Shown here: positions 17,882 through 27,712 of the stretch, in pieces
How positions within the stretch are numbered: position 1 is the stretch's first letter
Layout of the letters: each line of letters begins with the position of its first letter
Source: Dactylosporangium sp. AC04546
GTDB taxonomy: Bacteria > Actinomycetota > Actinomycetes > Mycobacteriales > Micromonosporaceae
Length of the DNA: 64,000 nt
Direction of reading: 5' to 3'
NCBI RefSeq assembly: GCF_022095675.1
Contig: NZ_JAHYSG010000050.1
Coordinates: 21,084 to 85,083, forward strand
Notes under the pieces: model-generated
The model's input: the letters and a program-made list of their open reading frames with translations, nothing else
Told to the model about the DNA's origin: nothing
The model's database searches: none
Program-made: the position numbers and the translations under genes

Positions 17882-18254
17882 ATGAACTTCCCAGCTGACC
17901 GGTGCTCCGCTCCCGTGATCCTATGACACGCGCTTCGATGACTGCCTGTAGACATCTGAACATCCGCTCATCGGCATCCGGATGCGGACTGTGCGGAAGG
18001 GTCGCTGAACGTGACGGAGGGTAGCCGCCAGTGAGCCCTCCGGCAATCTGCTGTGCCGACCGGCATGGACCACTTTGCCGGCGCCCCATGCCGGGCGACA
18101 GCTACTCGCGGCGTCGCGATCGCACCCGGCAGGCCAGGGCAGACCATGATCAAGTGCGCACTCAAGTAGCGATGAGCGCGCACTCGATCTTCGTTCGTTT
18201 TACGCACCATTCGGGCCTGCGCGCGACCCTCCAGTGTCCGCACCGCTTTCGACT
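17882..18254. other. Intergenic, 373 bases, no gene seen
   Basis: Lies between the 5' end of the 229-aa gene and the 3' end of gajB. Short frames only, none with a ribosome-binding site or recognisable product. It should carry the promoter of the 229-aa/AlbA_2 pair. Confidence 0.4.
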
Positions 18255-19982
18255 TCAGTCGCGCTCGATTACCTCGAAGGGCACGCCGTCCCGCTCAAGG
18301 CACGACACCACGCGTTTCGTCTGGAAGGATTCCGTCACCAAGATGAGGAGCCTCTCGGCGCGGGACGCGGCGACGTACAACAGCCGGCGGTCTTCGCCGG
18401 CATCGCCGGACAGCCAAAGCCCAACCCCGTCGTAGGGGTCCGGCCGCTTGGAGGCCGGGATCGCTACCGCGACAACCGGTGCTTGCAACCCCTTGAAGCC
18501 GTGGGTCGTCGACCAGTCAAGCGCGTCGGGCTCATCGATCATGACGACGGGCCAGGTGCCACCCGAGGGCGTGCGTAAGCCGCTGGTGGTGATCCAGCTG
18601 TCCCACCCCAGAGTCTTGATCCCCTCCACGATCGCGGTGCGGAAGGCGCTGGGCGTAGCCTCGAAGGGCGACGTGAGACAGGCGAGCCGCAGACAGCCCT
18701 CCCGAAACGCACGCGGAGTGAGACCCACCGACTCCAGGAAGTCGGCATCGCCAAGAGCGTGCTGTTCCTTCTGGCCAAGGCCTCGAAGGATGCCTTCGAC
18801 CGTCTGCATTGCTTCGGTTCGCGCCCGGGGGCTGGCCCGAAGATCCCGCAGGGTGGCCGCCGCTTCGGCAAGCCGTACGAGCATGCCGCCCTTCTTGTCG
18901 CCGGGCGGTGAGGCTCCGGCGCATGCGCGGGCGTTCTTCTTGGTGTAGGAGAGCACCTTGATCTCCCCGGCCGAGAAGCCCATGGACTCCACGACCTCGA
19001 CGACCTTCGGGCGCACCCCACGCAGGTTGTCGACCGGCAGGACGATCACCGGGAAGGGGTCGTCCTTCCACTTCCCCACCGGCTCGTCGACGCTGTTGCC
19101 CGCGCGCAGGCTGTTGACGATTTTGCAGATCGCCGGGGCGCTTCGGTAGTTGCCGTCGAACCGTGTCCCCTCGGGGACCCGGGCGACCACCTTCGCGACC
19201 GCCTCAATCGATGAGCCGCGGAAGTTGTAGATGGACTGGTCGAGGTCTCCCACCACGACGACCTCGATGCCCAGGTCGAGCAGGAAGTCGACGAGGAAGA
19301 TGTCGCTGTCGCTGCAGTCTTGCACCTCGTCGACGATGACCAGCCCGAAGCGGGCGACGAACAGCTCGCCGAGGCGATCTCGATTGGTCTGGTCGCTGAG
19401 GTAGTGCTGCATCAGCACCCGGGTCGCCGCACAGTCCATGACCCCGTGGGCGGCGAACAGGCGGACCAGGTTCGTCGCGTAGCTAGCTGCCGCCGTCCGC
19501 TGTTGCTGGGTCAGGGCGGCGACGGCCCTGGACTCCATGTAGCTCATCTTGTGCTCGATGAGCACACCGTTGCCGCCGTCGTGGTCGAAGGAGAACCAGC
19601 TCAGCCGGAACTCCACACCGCCCACCTTGAACGCGGTCCCCTGGACGGTCTCCCAGGAGTCCTTGAAAGTCGGGCGCACGCGGGTCAACGCGACGTAGAG
19701 CGGCGAAACGATGAAGCGGTTGATGAAGCTGTCGATGGTGCCGACGAAGTTCGGCGAGGTGAGCAACTCCGGCCGTCGGGCGCACCGCTGCCGCGCCTCG
19801 TTGATCGCGGCGTTGGTGAATGACAGCAACGCGACGCCCTTGCGCGGCGTGACCCCCGGACGCTCAATGAAGCGCTCGACGATGCTCTGGGTCTTGCCGG
19901 CGCCCGGGCACGCCGGAACGTAGACGCTGCCCGACTTCTCGATCAGGGCGCGCTGCGCGTCGGAGAAGGTGATCTCGTCCAT
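18255..19982 (-). CDS. gajB: Gabija GajB, UvrD/Rep-type SF1 helicase-like protein
   Basis: ATG at 19982 (a GTG two codons earlier is also possible) starts directly after the gajA stop; 575 residues. Motifs of a superfamily 1A helicase are visible: Walker A VPACPGAGKTQS near residues 20-31, VDEVQDCSDSDIFLVDFLL (Walker B) near residue 220, GDLDQSIYNFRG (motif III) just after, and a C-terminal THGFKGLQAPVVAVA (motif V). It is somewhat longer than the best-known GajB (494 aa). In Gabija, GajB hydrolyses ATP/GTP and works with GajA, which nicks DNA when nucleotides are depleted. Pairing with an OLD-type nuclease makes the assignment strong. Confidence 0.88.
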   Translation of the reverse strand: MDEITFSDAQRALIEKSGSVYVPACPGAGKTQSIVERFIERPGVTPRKGVALLSFTNAAINEARQRCARRPELLTSPNFVGTIDSFINRFIVSPLYVALTRVRPTFKDSWETVQGTAFKVGGVEFRLSWFSFDHDGGNGVLIEHKMSYMESRAVAALTQQQRTAAASYATNLVRLFAAHGVMDCAATRVLMQHYLSDQTNRDRLGELFVARFGLVIVDEVQDCSDSDIFLVDFLLDLGIEVVVVGDLDQSIYNFRGSSIEAVAKVVARVPEGTRFDGNYRSAPAICKIVNSLRAGNSVDEPVGKWKDDPFPVIVLPVDNLRGVRPKVVEVVESMGFSAGEIKVLSYTKKNARACAGASPPGDKKGGMLVRLAEAAATLRDLRASPRARTEAMQTVEGILRGLGQKEQHALGDADFLESVGLTPRAFREGCLRLACLTSPFEATPSAFRTAIVEGIKTLGWDSWITTSGLRTPSGGTWPVVMIDEPDALDWSTTHGFKGLQAPVVAVAIPASKRPDPYDGVGLWLSGDAGEDRRLLYVAASRAERLLILVTESFQTKRVVSCLERDGVPFEVIERD

Positions 19983-19988
19983 GAACAC

Positions 19989-21926
19989 CTACCGCATCGC
20001 CGACTGGATGGCCTGCTTGAGGTAGCCCGGGCACTCAAAGGCCCCGCCGCGCTGGATCAGCTCGGCGACATCGTGGGCGAACTCGCCCTTGCCGATGAAC
20101 CTGCCCTTCGACTTCCGCAGCCTGCGGTAGAAGGTATCCGCCGGGTCGCCGCTGCTCTCCAGGGTTCTCCAGAACTTGCCGGACTTCGGCTTCTGACGCA
20201 GGAAGGCCGTCTTCAGCAACGGCCCATTCACCGCGAAGGGCTTCATCAGGTCGGCCTCGAGGGTGTACTCGGCGGCGAACACGGCGAGCACCATCTCGGC
20301 GCCCAACTGGACGGCGATGGCCTCCAGCCGATCTTTGCGGCTGAGCGTCGCGGCCGGCTCCTCTTCGACCTGGGACTCCTCGGATTCGTCGAGGTCCTCA
20401 TCCTCGACTTCTTCGTCCTCGACTTTTTCGTCCTGGACATCCGGATCCCCGTCGGTGATGACCACCAGGCGGTCAACGAGCCGAACACCATCGACCTGCT
20501 GGAGGAGCAACGTCAGGTAGGGCGCGAAGTCGACGCTGCCGATGTTAATGATCGACACTGCCCGAAACTCTCGGCGCTTGGCCGTGTAGTCGTCCAAGGA
20601 CTTGTCGAACACGCACTCGCGGGCGAGCGGCGGCAAGATGACCGCTTCGGAGATTCCCTCGACCAGGACGGCGCGGCGCGTGAACAGCAACTCGGCGCGG
20701 CTGACGTCGAGGTACTGGTCGATCTTCCGCTTCTCCTCGTCGGTCAAACCAATGTCGCAGAGGGCGACCGCAGCCGTCCCCCGCCGAAGCTTCGGGGAGG
20801 TGGTCGTCTGCTCGGCCGGCTCCTCGCCCAACTCCTCGGAGATGGGCTTCTCCTGCGTGCGGAGCACCACAATGTTGTTGATGCCCACCGCGCTGGCCAA
20901 GTTCGGCGAGTGGGTCGTCGCGATGACCTGGATGCGACCCGCTGGGCCGGTGCTGTCGCCGCCGAGCGACTTGGCCGCCTGCTCCTGCAGGTAGTCCAGC
21001 AGCACCGCCTGGAGCTGCGGATGAAGATGCGCCTCCGGCTCCTCGACGAAGAAGAGCGTCAGCTCGACGTCCTGCGCGTTGCGCAGCTCGATGATGACCG
21101 AGGCCATGTAGACCAGGTTGGCGTAGCCCAGCCCGGAGTCGTCGATGTCGGCCAGGTCGACGTCGTGCTCCGCCATCTTGAGACGCAGACCCCGGGCGAG
21201 CCGATGCAGTTGAGCGTCGCGGAAGCTCAGGCCGATCACCTGTCCCCGCACAGGATCCGTGAGATCGCTGACGTGCTCCTGCAGCCGCTCCCGGGTGCCG
21301 GTGATGACGACGTGCTCTTCGAGCTTGCGCAACCCGTCGTTCGCCTGCTGCAGGAAGTCCTCGCGGTCGGGCTCGCTCATCAAATATTTGATGATGAGCG
21401 CTATGCGATTGCCGGTCGCGGAGTCCAGCTCGCGCTTGGCGTCGCGCAGTGGGGCGAGGTAGACGTGCCGGATCTGTTCACGCTTCTCAGGCTCGGCGTC
21501 GGAGCCCGCGGCAGGGCCGGCCAGGTTCTCGACCCGGGAGCGGTACGGGGCGTCCTGGTCCGGGCGGAACCGGGTCGTGTAGTACGCCTTCTTCGTCTGG
21601 ATGTCGAGCGCGCCGATGTAGTGCGCCTGCTGCGTCAGCGTCAAGCCGTCGAACTCGCCGACGATCTCGACGGGGCCAGTCTCGCCGATCGAGACGTCAT
21701 TGGTCTCCATGTACCGCACGCGGCGGCCGCTGAGCGGCAAGGTCAGCAAGCGCCCCGCGTCGATCACGTTCGACTTCCCGGAGTTGTTGTCGCCGACGAG
21801 CAGCGTCATGCCGGGTTGGAGCTTGATCCTGACGTCGCGGCACGACCGGAAGTTCTTGAGCTTGAGGCTCGCCAGGTACATGCCGGTCGTCGGCGGCGCT
21901 GTCTTCGGTGTAGTGGGTGATGCCAT
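19989..21926 (-). CDS. gajA: Gabija GajA, OLD-family ATPase-TOPRIM endonuclease
   Basis: ATG at 21926, 10 bases after GGGAG, is preferred; the frame is open to 21977. The protein has 645 residues. N-terminal ABC-type ATPase: KNFRSCRDVRIKLQ, Walker A VGDNNSGKSN near residues 44-53, Walker B FFVEEPEAHLHPQ. C-terminal TOPRIM: RAVLVEGISEA with the catalytic Glu, and VVITDGDPD with the metal-binding Asp pair. Just after DGDPD is an acidic insert of about 26 residues, mostly Glu and Asp, which I do not know from other GajA proteins. GajA is a sequence-specific nicking endonuclease held inactive by ATP and released on nucleotide depletion during phage infection. It precedes gajB with no gap. Confidence 0.9.
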   Translation of the reverse strand: MASPTTPKTAPPTTGMYLASLKLKNFRSCRDVRIKLQPGMTLLVGDNNSGKSNVIDAGRLLTLPLSGRRVRYMETNDVSIGETGPVEIVGEFDGLTLTQQAHYIGALDIQTKKAYYTTRFRPDQDAPYRSRVENLAGPAAGSDAEPEKREQIRHVYLAPLRDAKRELDSATGNRIALIIKYLMSEPDREDFLQQANDGLRKLEEHVVITGTRERLQEHVSDLTDPVRGQVIGLSFRDAQLHRLARGLRLKMAEHDVDLADIDDSGLGYANLVYMASVIIELRNAQDVELTLFFVEEPEAHLHPQLQAVLLDYLQEQAAKSLGGDSTGPAGRIQVIATTHSPNLASAVGINNIVVLRTQEKPISEELGEEPAEQTTTSPKLRRGTAAVALCDIGLTDEEKRKIDQYLDVSRAELLFTRRAVLVEGISEAVILPPLARECVFDKSLDDYTAKRREFRAVSIINIGSVDFAPYLTLLLQQVDGVRLVDRLVVITDGDPDVQDEKVEDEEVEDEDLDESEESQVEEEPAATLSRKDRLEAIAVQLGAEMVLAVFAAEYTLEADLMKPFAVNGPLLKTAFLRQKPKSGKFWRTLESSGDPADTFYRRLRKSKGRFIGKGEFAHDVAELIQRGGAFECPGYLKQAIQSAMR

Positions 21927-21977
21927 GCCGGTGGGAACTCCCGCCTGAATTTCGGACACTATTCCTATATGTGTCAC

Positions 21978-22765
21978 AAGGAAGATTTCTCGGAAAGGTC
22001 AACAAGATGCCGACCGCGCCGTGATTACGCAGCTCTACTGCGGGTAGTCAGAGCGTCGCGCAACACGAAATCTCCAGCGGATCAGAAACGCCTTCCCGGT
22101 CGCGGGTATGCGCTCGTGAGCCGCTGTGTGACGCCGCGGACGCGGGCGGATGCCCGGCCGCTGGCGTTGCTCAGGCAGATGAAGCGCCCCGGCTATGGCC
22201 CGAAGTGCGCAGTTGTGGAGCGCAAGGGCGGCTCGGCGCCACGATGTTAGGTCGCCGCCGGCCAGCAGGGTGCGTCATGCTACTGACGAAAAGTTCGCAC
22301 AGCAATGGCGCGCATGCGCCATTTCGCCTAAGCTGCGAGCGGCCCCGTCGGACCGAGGTGCTGGAATCATCTCGGTACTGCGGGGCTTCTTTCGCAGCTG
22401 GACGCGCGCATCCGCGTTCCATGCCGTCGTTGACGAGCGGGCGGGCTCCCAGCCCACGCGAGTCTCTACGTGCCCATCACCGTGTTCGCCCCCTCAGGCC
22501 CCGGCCCCCCGGCCGACTGCGGCTCGCGGTCCCGCGAGTTGGGAGTCGATGTGACTCCGCGTGAACGTTAAGCCTGACGCCGGATCCGGCGCAAGTCAAA
22601 CACTGCGCCACGAGCTGACTGAGACTGTGTCTCACAGCACTACAGCGGCGTCAGTGCGGAGCCAACCAACGGGAACTGTGTGGTTTTGACACACCACCCG
22701 CCGTTACTGCACTTCAAGATCCCCGGTTATGGTGTTCGTGTGCGGATCTACGCGGCTCTGATGCG
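21978..22765. other. Intergenic, 788 bases, divergent regulatory region
   Basis: Separates gajA (minus) from the XRE gene (plus), so it should hold both promoters. No protein with a plausible start or family is visible. A TTGACA hexamer lies at 22686-22691, about 75 bases before the XRE start, but I see no matching -10 at standard spacing. Confidence 0.35.
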
Positions 22766-23578
22766 ATGAGGGACTCGGACGACCGGCCGTCCGCCGCGGA
22801 GGGGTCGCAACCTCCGGCGGAAGAACAGAGCTGGTCAAAGAGTGTCACCATGGTCGTCGCCGGCCAGGTCAAGTTCTGGCGCGACCAGCGCAAGCTCAGC
22901 GCGAACGAGTTATCGCAGCGCACCGCTGAGCTCGGGTCCGAGGTGCCGCGGTCGGTCATCGCCAACCTGGAGAACGGCCGGCGCGAGTCGATCAGCGTGG
23001 ACGAGTTGCTCATCCTCGGAGCGGCGCTCAACGTGCCACCGCTGCTCTTGCTGACCCCTGTCGGCCGGGTCCAGAACCTACGCATCCTGCCCGACGTCGA
23101 GTCGACCCCATGGTTCAGTCGCGGGTGGATTATCGGGGCCCGGCTCGTCGACTACGCGGGTTCGAGTGTCCAGAAGTGGCGCGACGGCCGACGGGTAGTC
23201 GCTCTCTACGACGTCCACCGAACGCTCGTCCAGCAGTACGTTCAGGTCCAGGCACGAATCAGACGCATAGCCGATCAGACGCAATTGGCCGCGCGGACAG
23301 CCCTTGACCATGAGCGTTTCCTGCAAGCACTAGTCAACGAACTCGCGCGCAGCCTGCACGCCTTGCGTACCCACCGCCAACTGATCGAGCGAGAGGGATT
23401 CCTCATTCCCGAGTTGCCTCCGGCCTTGACAACACTCCTCAACGAGGTCGAAGTTCCAGACCAGGAAGAGCAGGCACCAGAAGACTGGGGCAACGCGCTC
23501 GCCGACCAGTCCGCAGCCGAGGAACTATTGCTAATTTTGAGGCAAGCTCAGGCTGGACGGCCCACAGACGAAGCCTAG
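22766..23578 (+). CDS. XRE-family transcriptional regulator
   Basis: ATG at 22766; 270 residues. The HTH_XRE domain lies at about residues 30-95 (VKFWRDQRKLSANELSQRTAE..VPRSVIANLENGRR..SVDELLILGAALNVPPLLLL). The C-terminal half is helical with a coiled-coil-like stretch (QARIRRIADQTQLAARTALDHERFLQALVNELARSL) and an acidic end. It is divergent from gajA across 790 bases, so it may control the Gabija operon or the region generally; no operator could be identified. It could equally be an orphan element regulator. Confidence 0.8.
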   Translation: MRDSDDRPSAAEGSQPPAEEQSWSKSVTMVVAGQVKFWRDQRKLSANELSQRTAELGSEVPRSVIANLENGRRESISVDELLILGAALNVPPLLLLTPVGRVQNLRILPDVESTPWFSRGWIIGARLVDYAGSSVQKWRDGRRVVALYDVHRTLVQQYVQVQARIRRIADQTQLAARTALDHERFLQALVNELARSLHALRTHRQLIEREGFLIPELPPALTTLLNEVEVPDQEEQAPEDWGNALADQSAAEELLLILRQAQAGRPTDEA

Positions 23579-23879
23579 TCGCAAACAACGGTGCTGCCGT
23601 TCACCGTCAACGACAAGCTCGTTGTTTAGCAGGCGGAGGCGCTGAGCAGGCTCGCCCAGGCGGAGGCGCCGGCGACCTCGGCCACGCCCGCACCCTGACC
23701 ACCGACGCCGACCGCATCGACCGTACTATCGCCAACCCGGCCTCGCAGGCGCAGGCGCAGGCCGACCTGGTCAGGCGGGGGCCGCCGCTGGCGGTGCCGC
23801 GTCTCGGTAGGGCCGGCGACGCGGCACCGCCGCCGTGGCGTGCGGTGCTACGGGGCGAACTTGATCCATTCTCGACGCC

Positions 23880-24348
23880 CAATGTCCCTCCCGGTCGTCA
23901 CCGGTGCAATGTCGTCCCCAGGGTGGTGATCGTGGCCGGGACGTGGTGCTGGGTCAGGGTCGGACCGACCACCGTTACGACTGCCACCGTCGTCGTGGCG
24001 GTGCTCGAGGTACCGGCATAGGTGGATCTGCCCGGTTCGACGATGCGGACGCCGGTGAACGCGAGCCGGTCGGTGTGCACGGTGAACGTGACGTCGGCGG
24101 ACTCGCCCGGGACAGGTCGACCTTGGCGAAGGCGAGTAGGGCGCGGACCGGGCGGCTGACCTGGGCGACTGGATCGGTGGCGTAGCGCTGGACGACCTCC
24201 GTCCCGGTCCGGTCGCCGGTGTTGCGGACCGTGACCGAGGCGGTGAAGGCGCCGTCGACGGGAACAATGGCGGGCACCGTGGTCACGTCGCCGAGGTCGA
24301 AGGTGGTGTAGACGTTGCCGGCGAGCGAGGATCCCGTCCAGCCGATCT
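23880..24348 (-). pseudogene. Remnant of a GH3 beta-glucosidase C-terminus (fibronectin III-like domain)
   Basis: Reading the minus strand, two frames joined near 24110 give the fn3-like end of family 3 glycoside hydrolases: FDLGDVTTVPAIVPVDGAFTASVTVRNTGDRTGTEVVQRYATDPVAQVSRPVRALLAFAKVDL, then PGESADVTFTVHTDRLAFTGVRIVEPG. The catalytic domains are absent and a frameshift lies inside the fragment, so it is dead. The upstream edge (24348) abuts the 3' end of the 1117-aa gene. The region 23579-23880 contains more coding-like but broken sequence (ending in DADRIDRTIANPASQAQAQADLV on the plus strand) that I cannot assign. Confidence 0.7.
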
Positions 24349-24358
24349 ACAAGGGGAG

Positions 24359-27300
24359 TCAGCCGAGGGCCACCACAATGCGCCGCACACTGCGTCGTAC
24401 ATCGCCAGCGAGTTCCGTGCGCAGCCGAGCGACGAGCGCATCGTCCGCGTAACCCACCGTGCTGGCGATGGCCGTCGCCAGCTTTCGACGCACCCCAGCG
24501 TCTTCGTCCTTCGCAAGCTTCAAGACGGCGTCCTCGCTGATCGAGCCAGGATCCGACTGCCATCGCGCGACTGCGAGACTCCTGATCGCCGCCAAGGGAT
24601 GGTAGGCGCTTACCGTCGGACTTATGCGCGACGTCGCAGCTGGCACACGTGCGAGAGCACCCGCAAGCAGCCACTGAAGATCGGGAGACACCACGCGGAG
24701 GAGACCTAGGCCGAGCTGTTCAGCTTCGGCCGCCTCAGCGTCGGTCAGCCCGAGCCGCGCAGCAACCTTGAGCGCCCAACACGCCAGTTCCTCCGACGAC
24801 ACGAAAAGATCATCGACTTCGGCGGTTCGCGCCAGCGCCAGCAACGTGGGACGAATGCCAGCCCGCGTGTCTTCGTCAAGGTACTCAGCAAGATTGTGCA
24901 GGCCCCGAAGATCGTGCGCTCGCGTCCAAGCGTCTTCGGCCGGATTCGCGGCACTGGCCACAAACAATTCGGCCAGCTCGCGGCGAGTCGCTGGTGGCAG
25001 GACTCGAGCAAACACGCCCGCCTCGGGTCCATTCGAGAACTGGCCGATGCTGCTGGGCTCCTGCGGCGCGCGTTCAATCACTTGCGCAACGGCGCTTTCA
25101 GCGTGGGAGACAACTGCCTCTGGCACCCGTCCGGCAACGAGCAGAGCCAGCGCTACATGCCGGTGCTCGACGGCAGCGGAGGCCAGCAGGACTTCGAGTC
25201 GATCGGCCTGGTCAGCGCTCAGACGCACACGACGCATGACCCGATCAGCGTTCTCAGGGTCAGATTCGACAGCTCGAGCCAGCAGATCGAGGTGGTCGTC
25301 GGCCCCGGGCATAGACACCGCCGTAGCGACGATGGCCATAACCGCATTGTCGGTGTTGCTCGGGTGTAGGCCGGGCCCGAAAAGCGTGGTGATGTGTTCG
25401 ATCAGTTCTTGACGCTGCGCCACCGTGAGCACCGAACCTACCGAGGCAAGAAATTCGAGCGCCGCGGTTCGAGGCCGCCGAGCGTGGCTGGTCGACGAGG
25501 GTGCAGTCTGCTCCGAAAGCACAGCCAGAGCTGCCGCAGCGAGTACCTTGGCATCAGCGTCAGGTAGTAGGTCAGCGGCTGCGGCAGCGACCGTAAATCG
25601 AGAGGCGCGAGAGCTGGGCACACCGGTCGACTTGAGGTCAGCCAGATCAACCGTACTCTCCGGAAGATCCATAGCGATCTTGGAGGCGATGTCGTTCCGC
25701 GCGGCACGCATGCACTCCACAAGCGCTTCCGCCACACGTCCGGTACGTCGCAGCATGCTGGCCAACGTTTCCGTCGCATACATCTCGTCGGTCAGTTGCC
25801 CACGGACGTACGCCTGCCACCGCCACTGACGCAAAGCCGGCTCGGCATTGTTGGTAGGTTCCGGCCCGCTCAGTTCGCGCAACGCGAACTCGGCGGCATG
25901 CTGCGAGCCCGGCATGCGACTCGGCGTCGCCAAGGGACGCAGCGCCTGCGCAATCTGATGCTGCTCGGACCTCGGGAAGTCTTCGTACCAAAATCGAACA
26001 GTACGCAGGGCATACAGCCAATCGGCCGCATCGTCAAGGTTATCCTGGTCAGCCGCGACCTCTACAGCGTCGAGATAGAACTCAACGGCCGCTTGGCCAT
26101 CGCCAATCAGTGCGAAGTGGCGCGCATAGCGTGCGTTCAGCCACGCCTTGACGAACGGATCAGCACGACGCCGGAACTCTCGGAAGAAGGCGTCCCAAGT
26201 ACCGGTGGCATCCGCCAGGCACATGCGGAGACGGATGGCGGCATAGGCCGGTCCATCCACGAGCCGCGCGCTGGCAAGCCCTGCGGTCAGTTGCGCAGCT
26301 CGGTTCAGGACGTACGACGGTTGGTCCTGAGCAACTCCGTACTCGGCAAGGAAGGCCGCGGCGCGTAGCCAATGCGGGTCTCCGACCTCGAGAGCATCGA
26401 AGGCCCTCACGAAGCGGCTGAAGTCCTCGCCGAGTACGTAGCCGACCGCGGCGTCGGCGCACCGCCAGACCCTCCGTGCCATCGCGGTCATGGCCGCATC
26501 GTCGCCGGGCTTGTAGTCGTCATGAAGAACGAAGCGGCCTTCCCACGCCTGTAGACGGTCGACCGCGGCCCATGCCAGTTCCGCACGGAGCAGGACGGCC
26601 TGCTCCGTCTCACCCGCTGCGTGCAGAGCGGACGCCTGGCGACGCCGCATCATGTTGGCGTACGGCCAGAACTGGACCTGCTCGAACTGCACGGCGATGT
26701 TGGCGAACCGCCCAGCCGCAGCGACATCGCCAGCCTCCACAAGCTGCTCAGCCTCTTCAATAGCTGGACGCAGGGCGTGTCCATCAATCGGCCCCAGCAC
26801 GATCGCGCTCACATCGAGCAACGCACGATCAAGCGCCACAGTCGCGCCGACGTCCTTCGCGCCCACTCGGCGAAGCCCTGTATTGATCTGCAGGCGACGC
26901 AGGACCCGATCTTCTCGTACGACGCCAGCGGATAGAGCCCAACGTTGGGCCAGGTCTTCGATGTGCGTGAAGAGGCGTTTCGGAGTGGTGCCGAGATCGG
27001 CGGCGACCGGGCCTAGGCCGTTGAGGGTCTCGAGGTAGTCAGCGCCATCATCTGCGGTCGCAGGTCGCCAGACCTGAAGCGCTGCGAGTAGTGCATGAGT
27101 CGTGGTGCTGAGATTCCCAAGCGCAGGCGCCCCTTCATCGATCGCTCGCTGGACGGCCTTACGTACCTGCACCAGCCTGCTGCGAACCTTTGCGTCAACG
27201 ACGTTGGCCTGAAAGACCTTATCGAACGTTTCCGCATCGGAGTGACCGTCTGCGAACTCGTGCAGTTTCCGCAGTTGGTCCACTGCGTCGGCGGTACCAA

Positions 27301-27712
27301 ATGCGATAACACCGATTGCGGCCGGTGGCTTAGCCGATGAATCTGTGTTCTGTTCGGCCAGGGTAAACAAGCCGGCAGTGACAACATCCATGAACTCTTT
27401 GTCACTGGAAGTAACCGTTAGCTTGAACTTGATCTGCCATGCCGCACATGGATCATCCCGGTCGCCAGAACCAAACACCACCAGGTCATCGAAATGATAG
27501 CCGTGGACTCGCATTTGAAGGCCGACGCGCCGAAGCGAGTCCGGGATTCCCGGAAAATGCGTTCGCGCAACGAGCCGCGCTAACGCCATCGCCGTCACCC
27601 GCCGTTCGAATGCAGGACCTGCTCCACCGGTCGCAGCCGGCGAGGCTGGCTGCTTCTTGGCACGAACTATCGGCCGCGGAGCCGCATCGCCCGTTCCCAC
27701 AGCCAAGCTCAC
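24359..27712 (-). CDS. Large protein: PD-(D/E)XK-like N-terminus plus helical repeats, putative defence effector
   Basis: GTG at 27712; 1117 residues. After a disordered start, residues 29-100 show a nuclease-like pattern: GGAGPAFERRVTAMALARL (the motif-I helix with Glu36), FDDLVVF (Asp75/Asp76), and AAWQIKFK (Gln93-x-Lys95), the Q-x-K variant of PD-(D/E)XK seen in Cap4/DUF4297-type nucleases of defence systems. The remaining 900 residues are repeated helix pairs, TPR-like in the middle and HEAT-like towards the end. No Walker A or other NTPase motif appears, so it is not a typical Avs/STAND protein. It stands alone between regulators, downstream of Gabija. A repeat-sensor plus nuclease effector on one chain is my inference; I know of no named system with this exact architecture. 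Confidence 0.68.
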   Translation of the reverse strand: MSLAVGTGDAAPRPIVRAKKQPASPAATGGAGPAFERRVTAMALARLVARTHFPGIPDSLRRVGLQMRVHGYHFDDLVVFGSGDRDDPCAAWQIKFKLTVTSSDKEFMDVVTAGLFTLAEQNTDSSAKPPAAIGVIAFGTADAVDQLRKLHEFADGHSDAETFDKVFQANVVDAKVRSRLVQVRKAVQRAIDEGAPALGNLSTTTHALLAALQVWRPATADDGADYLETLNGLGPVAADLGTTPKRLFTHIEDLAQRWALSAGVVREDRVLRRLQINTGLRRVGAKDVGATVALDRALLDVSAIVLGPIDGHALRPAIEEAEQLVEAGDVAAAGRFANIAVQFEQVQFWPYANMMRRRQASALHAAGETEQAVLLRAELAWAAVDRLQAWEGRFVLHDDYKPGDDAAMTAMARRVWRCADAAVGYVLGEDFSRFVRAFDALEVGDPHWLRAAAFLAEYGVAQDQPSYVLNRAAQLTAGLASARLVDGPAYAAIRLRMCLADATGTWDAFFREFRRRADPFVKAWLNARYARHFALIGDGQAAVEFYLDAVEVAADQDNLDDAADWLYALRTVRFWYEDFPRSEQHQIAQALRPLATPSRMPGSQHAAEFALRELSGPEPTNNAEPALRQWRWQAYVRGQLTDEMYATETLASMLRRTGRVAEALVECMRAARNDIASKIAMDLPESTVDLADLKSTGVPSSRASRFTVAAAAADLLPDADAKVLAAAALAVLSEQTAPSSTSHARRPRTAALEFLASVGSVLTVAQRQELIEHITTLFGPGLHPSNTDNAVMAIVATAVSMPGADDHLDLLARAVESDPENADRVMRRVRLSADQADRLEVLLASAAVEHRHVALALLVAGRVPEAVVSHAESAVAQVIERAPQEPSSIGQFSNGPEAGVFARVLPPATRRELAELFVASAANPAEDAWTRAHDLRGLHNLAEYLDEDTRAGIRPTLLALARTAEVDDLFVSSEELACWALKVAARLGLTDAEAAEAEQLGLGLLRVVSPDLQWLLAGALARVPAATSRISPTVSAYHPLAAIRSLAVARWQSDPGSISEDAVLKLAKDEDAGVRRKLATAIASTVGYADDALVARLRTELAGDVRRSVRRIVVALG

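Noticed and set aside
20073..21920. A 615-codon plus-strand frame opposite gajA
   Set aside because: No motif and Arg/Leu/Val-skewed composition; the minus strand encodes intact GajA.
24359..27712. Assignment of the 1117-aa protein to the Avs/STAND family
   Set aside because: No Walker A, Walker B or other STAND NTPase signature; only nuclease-like and repeat regions are visible.
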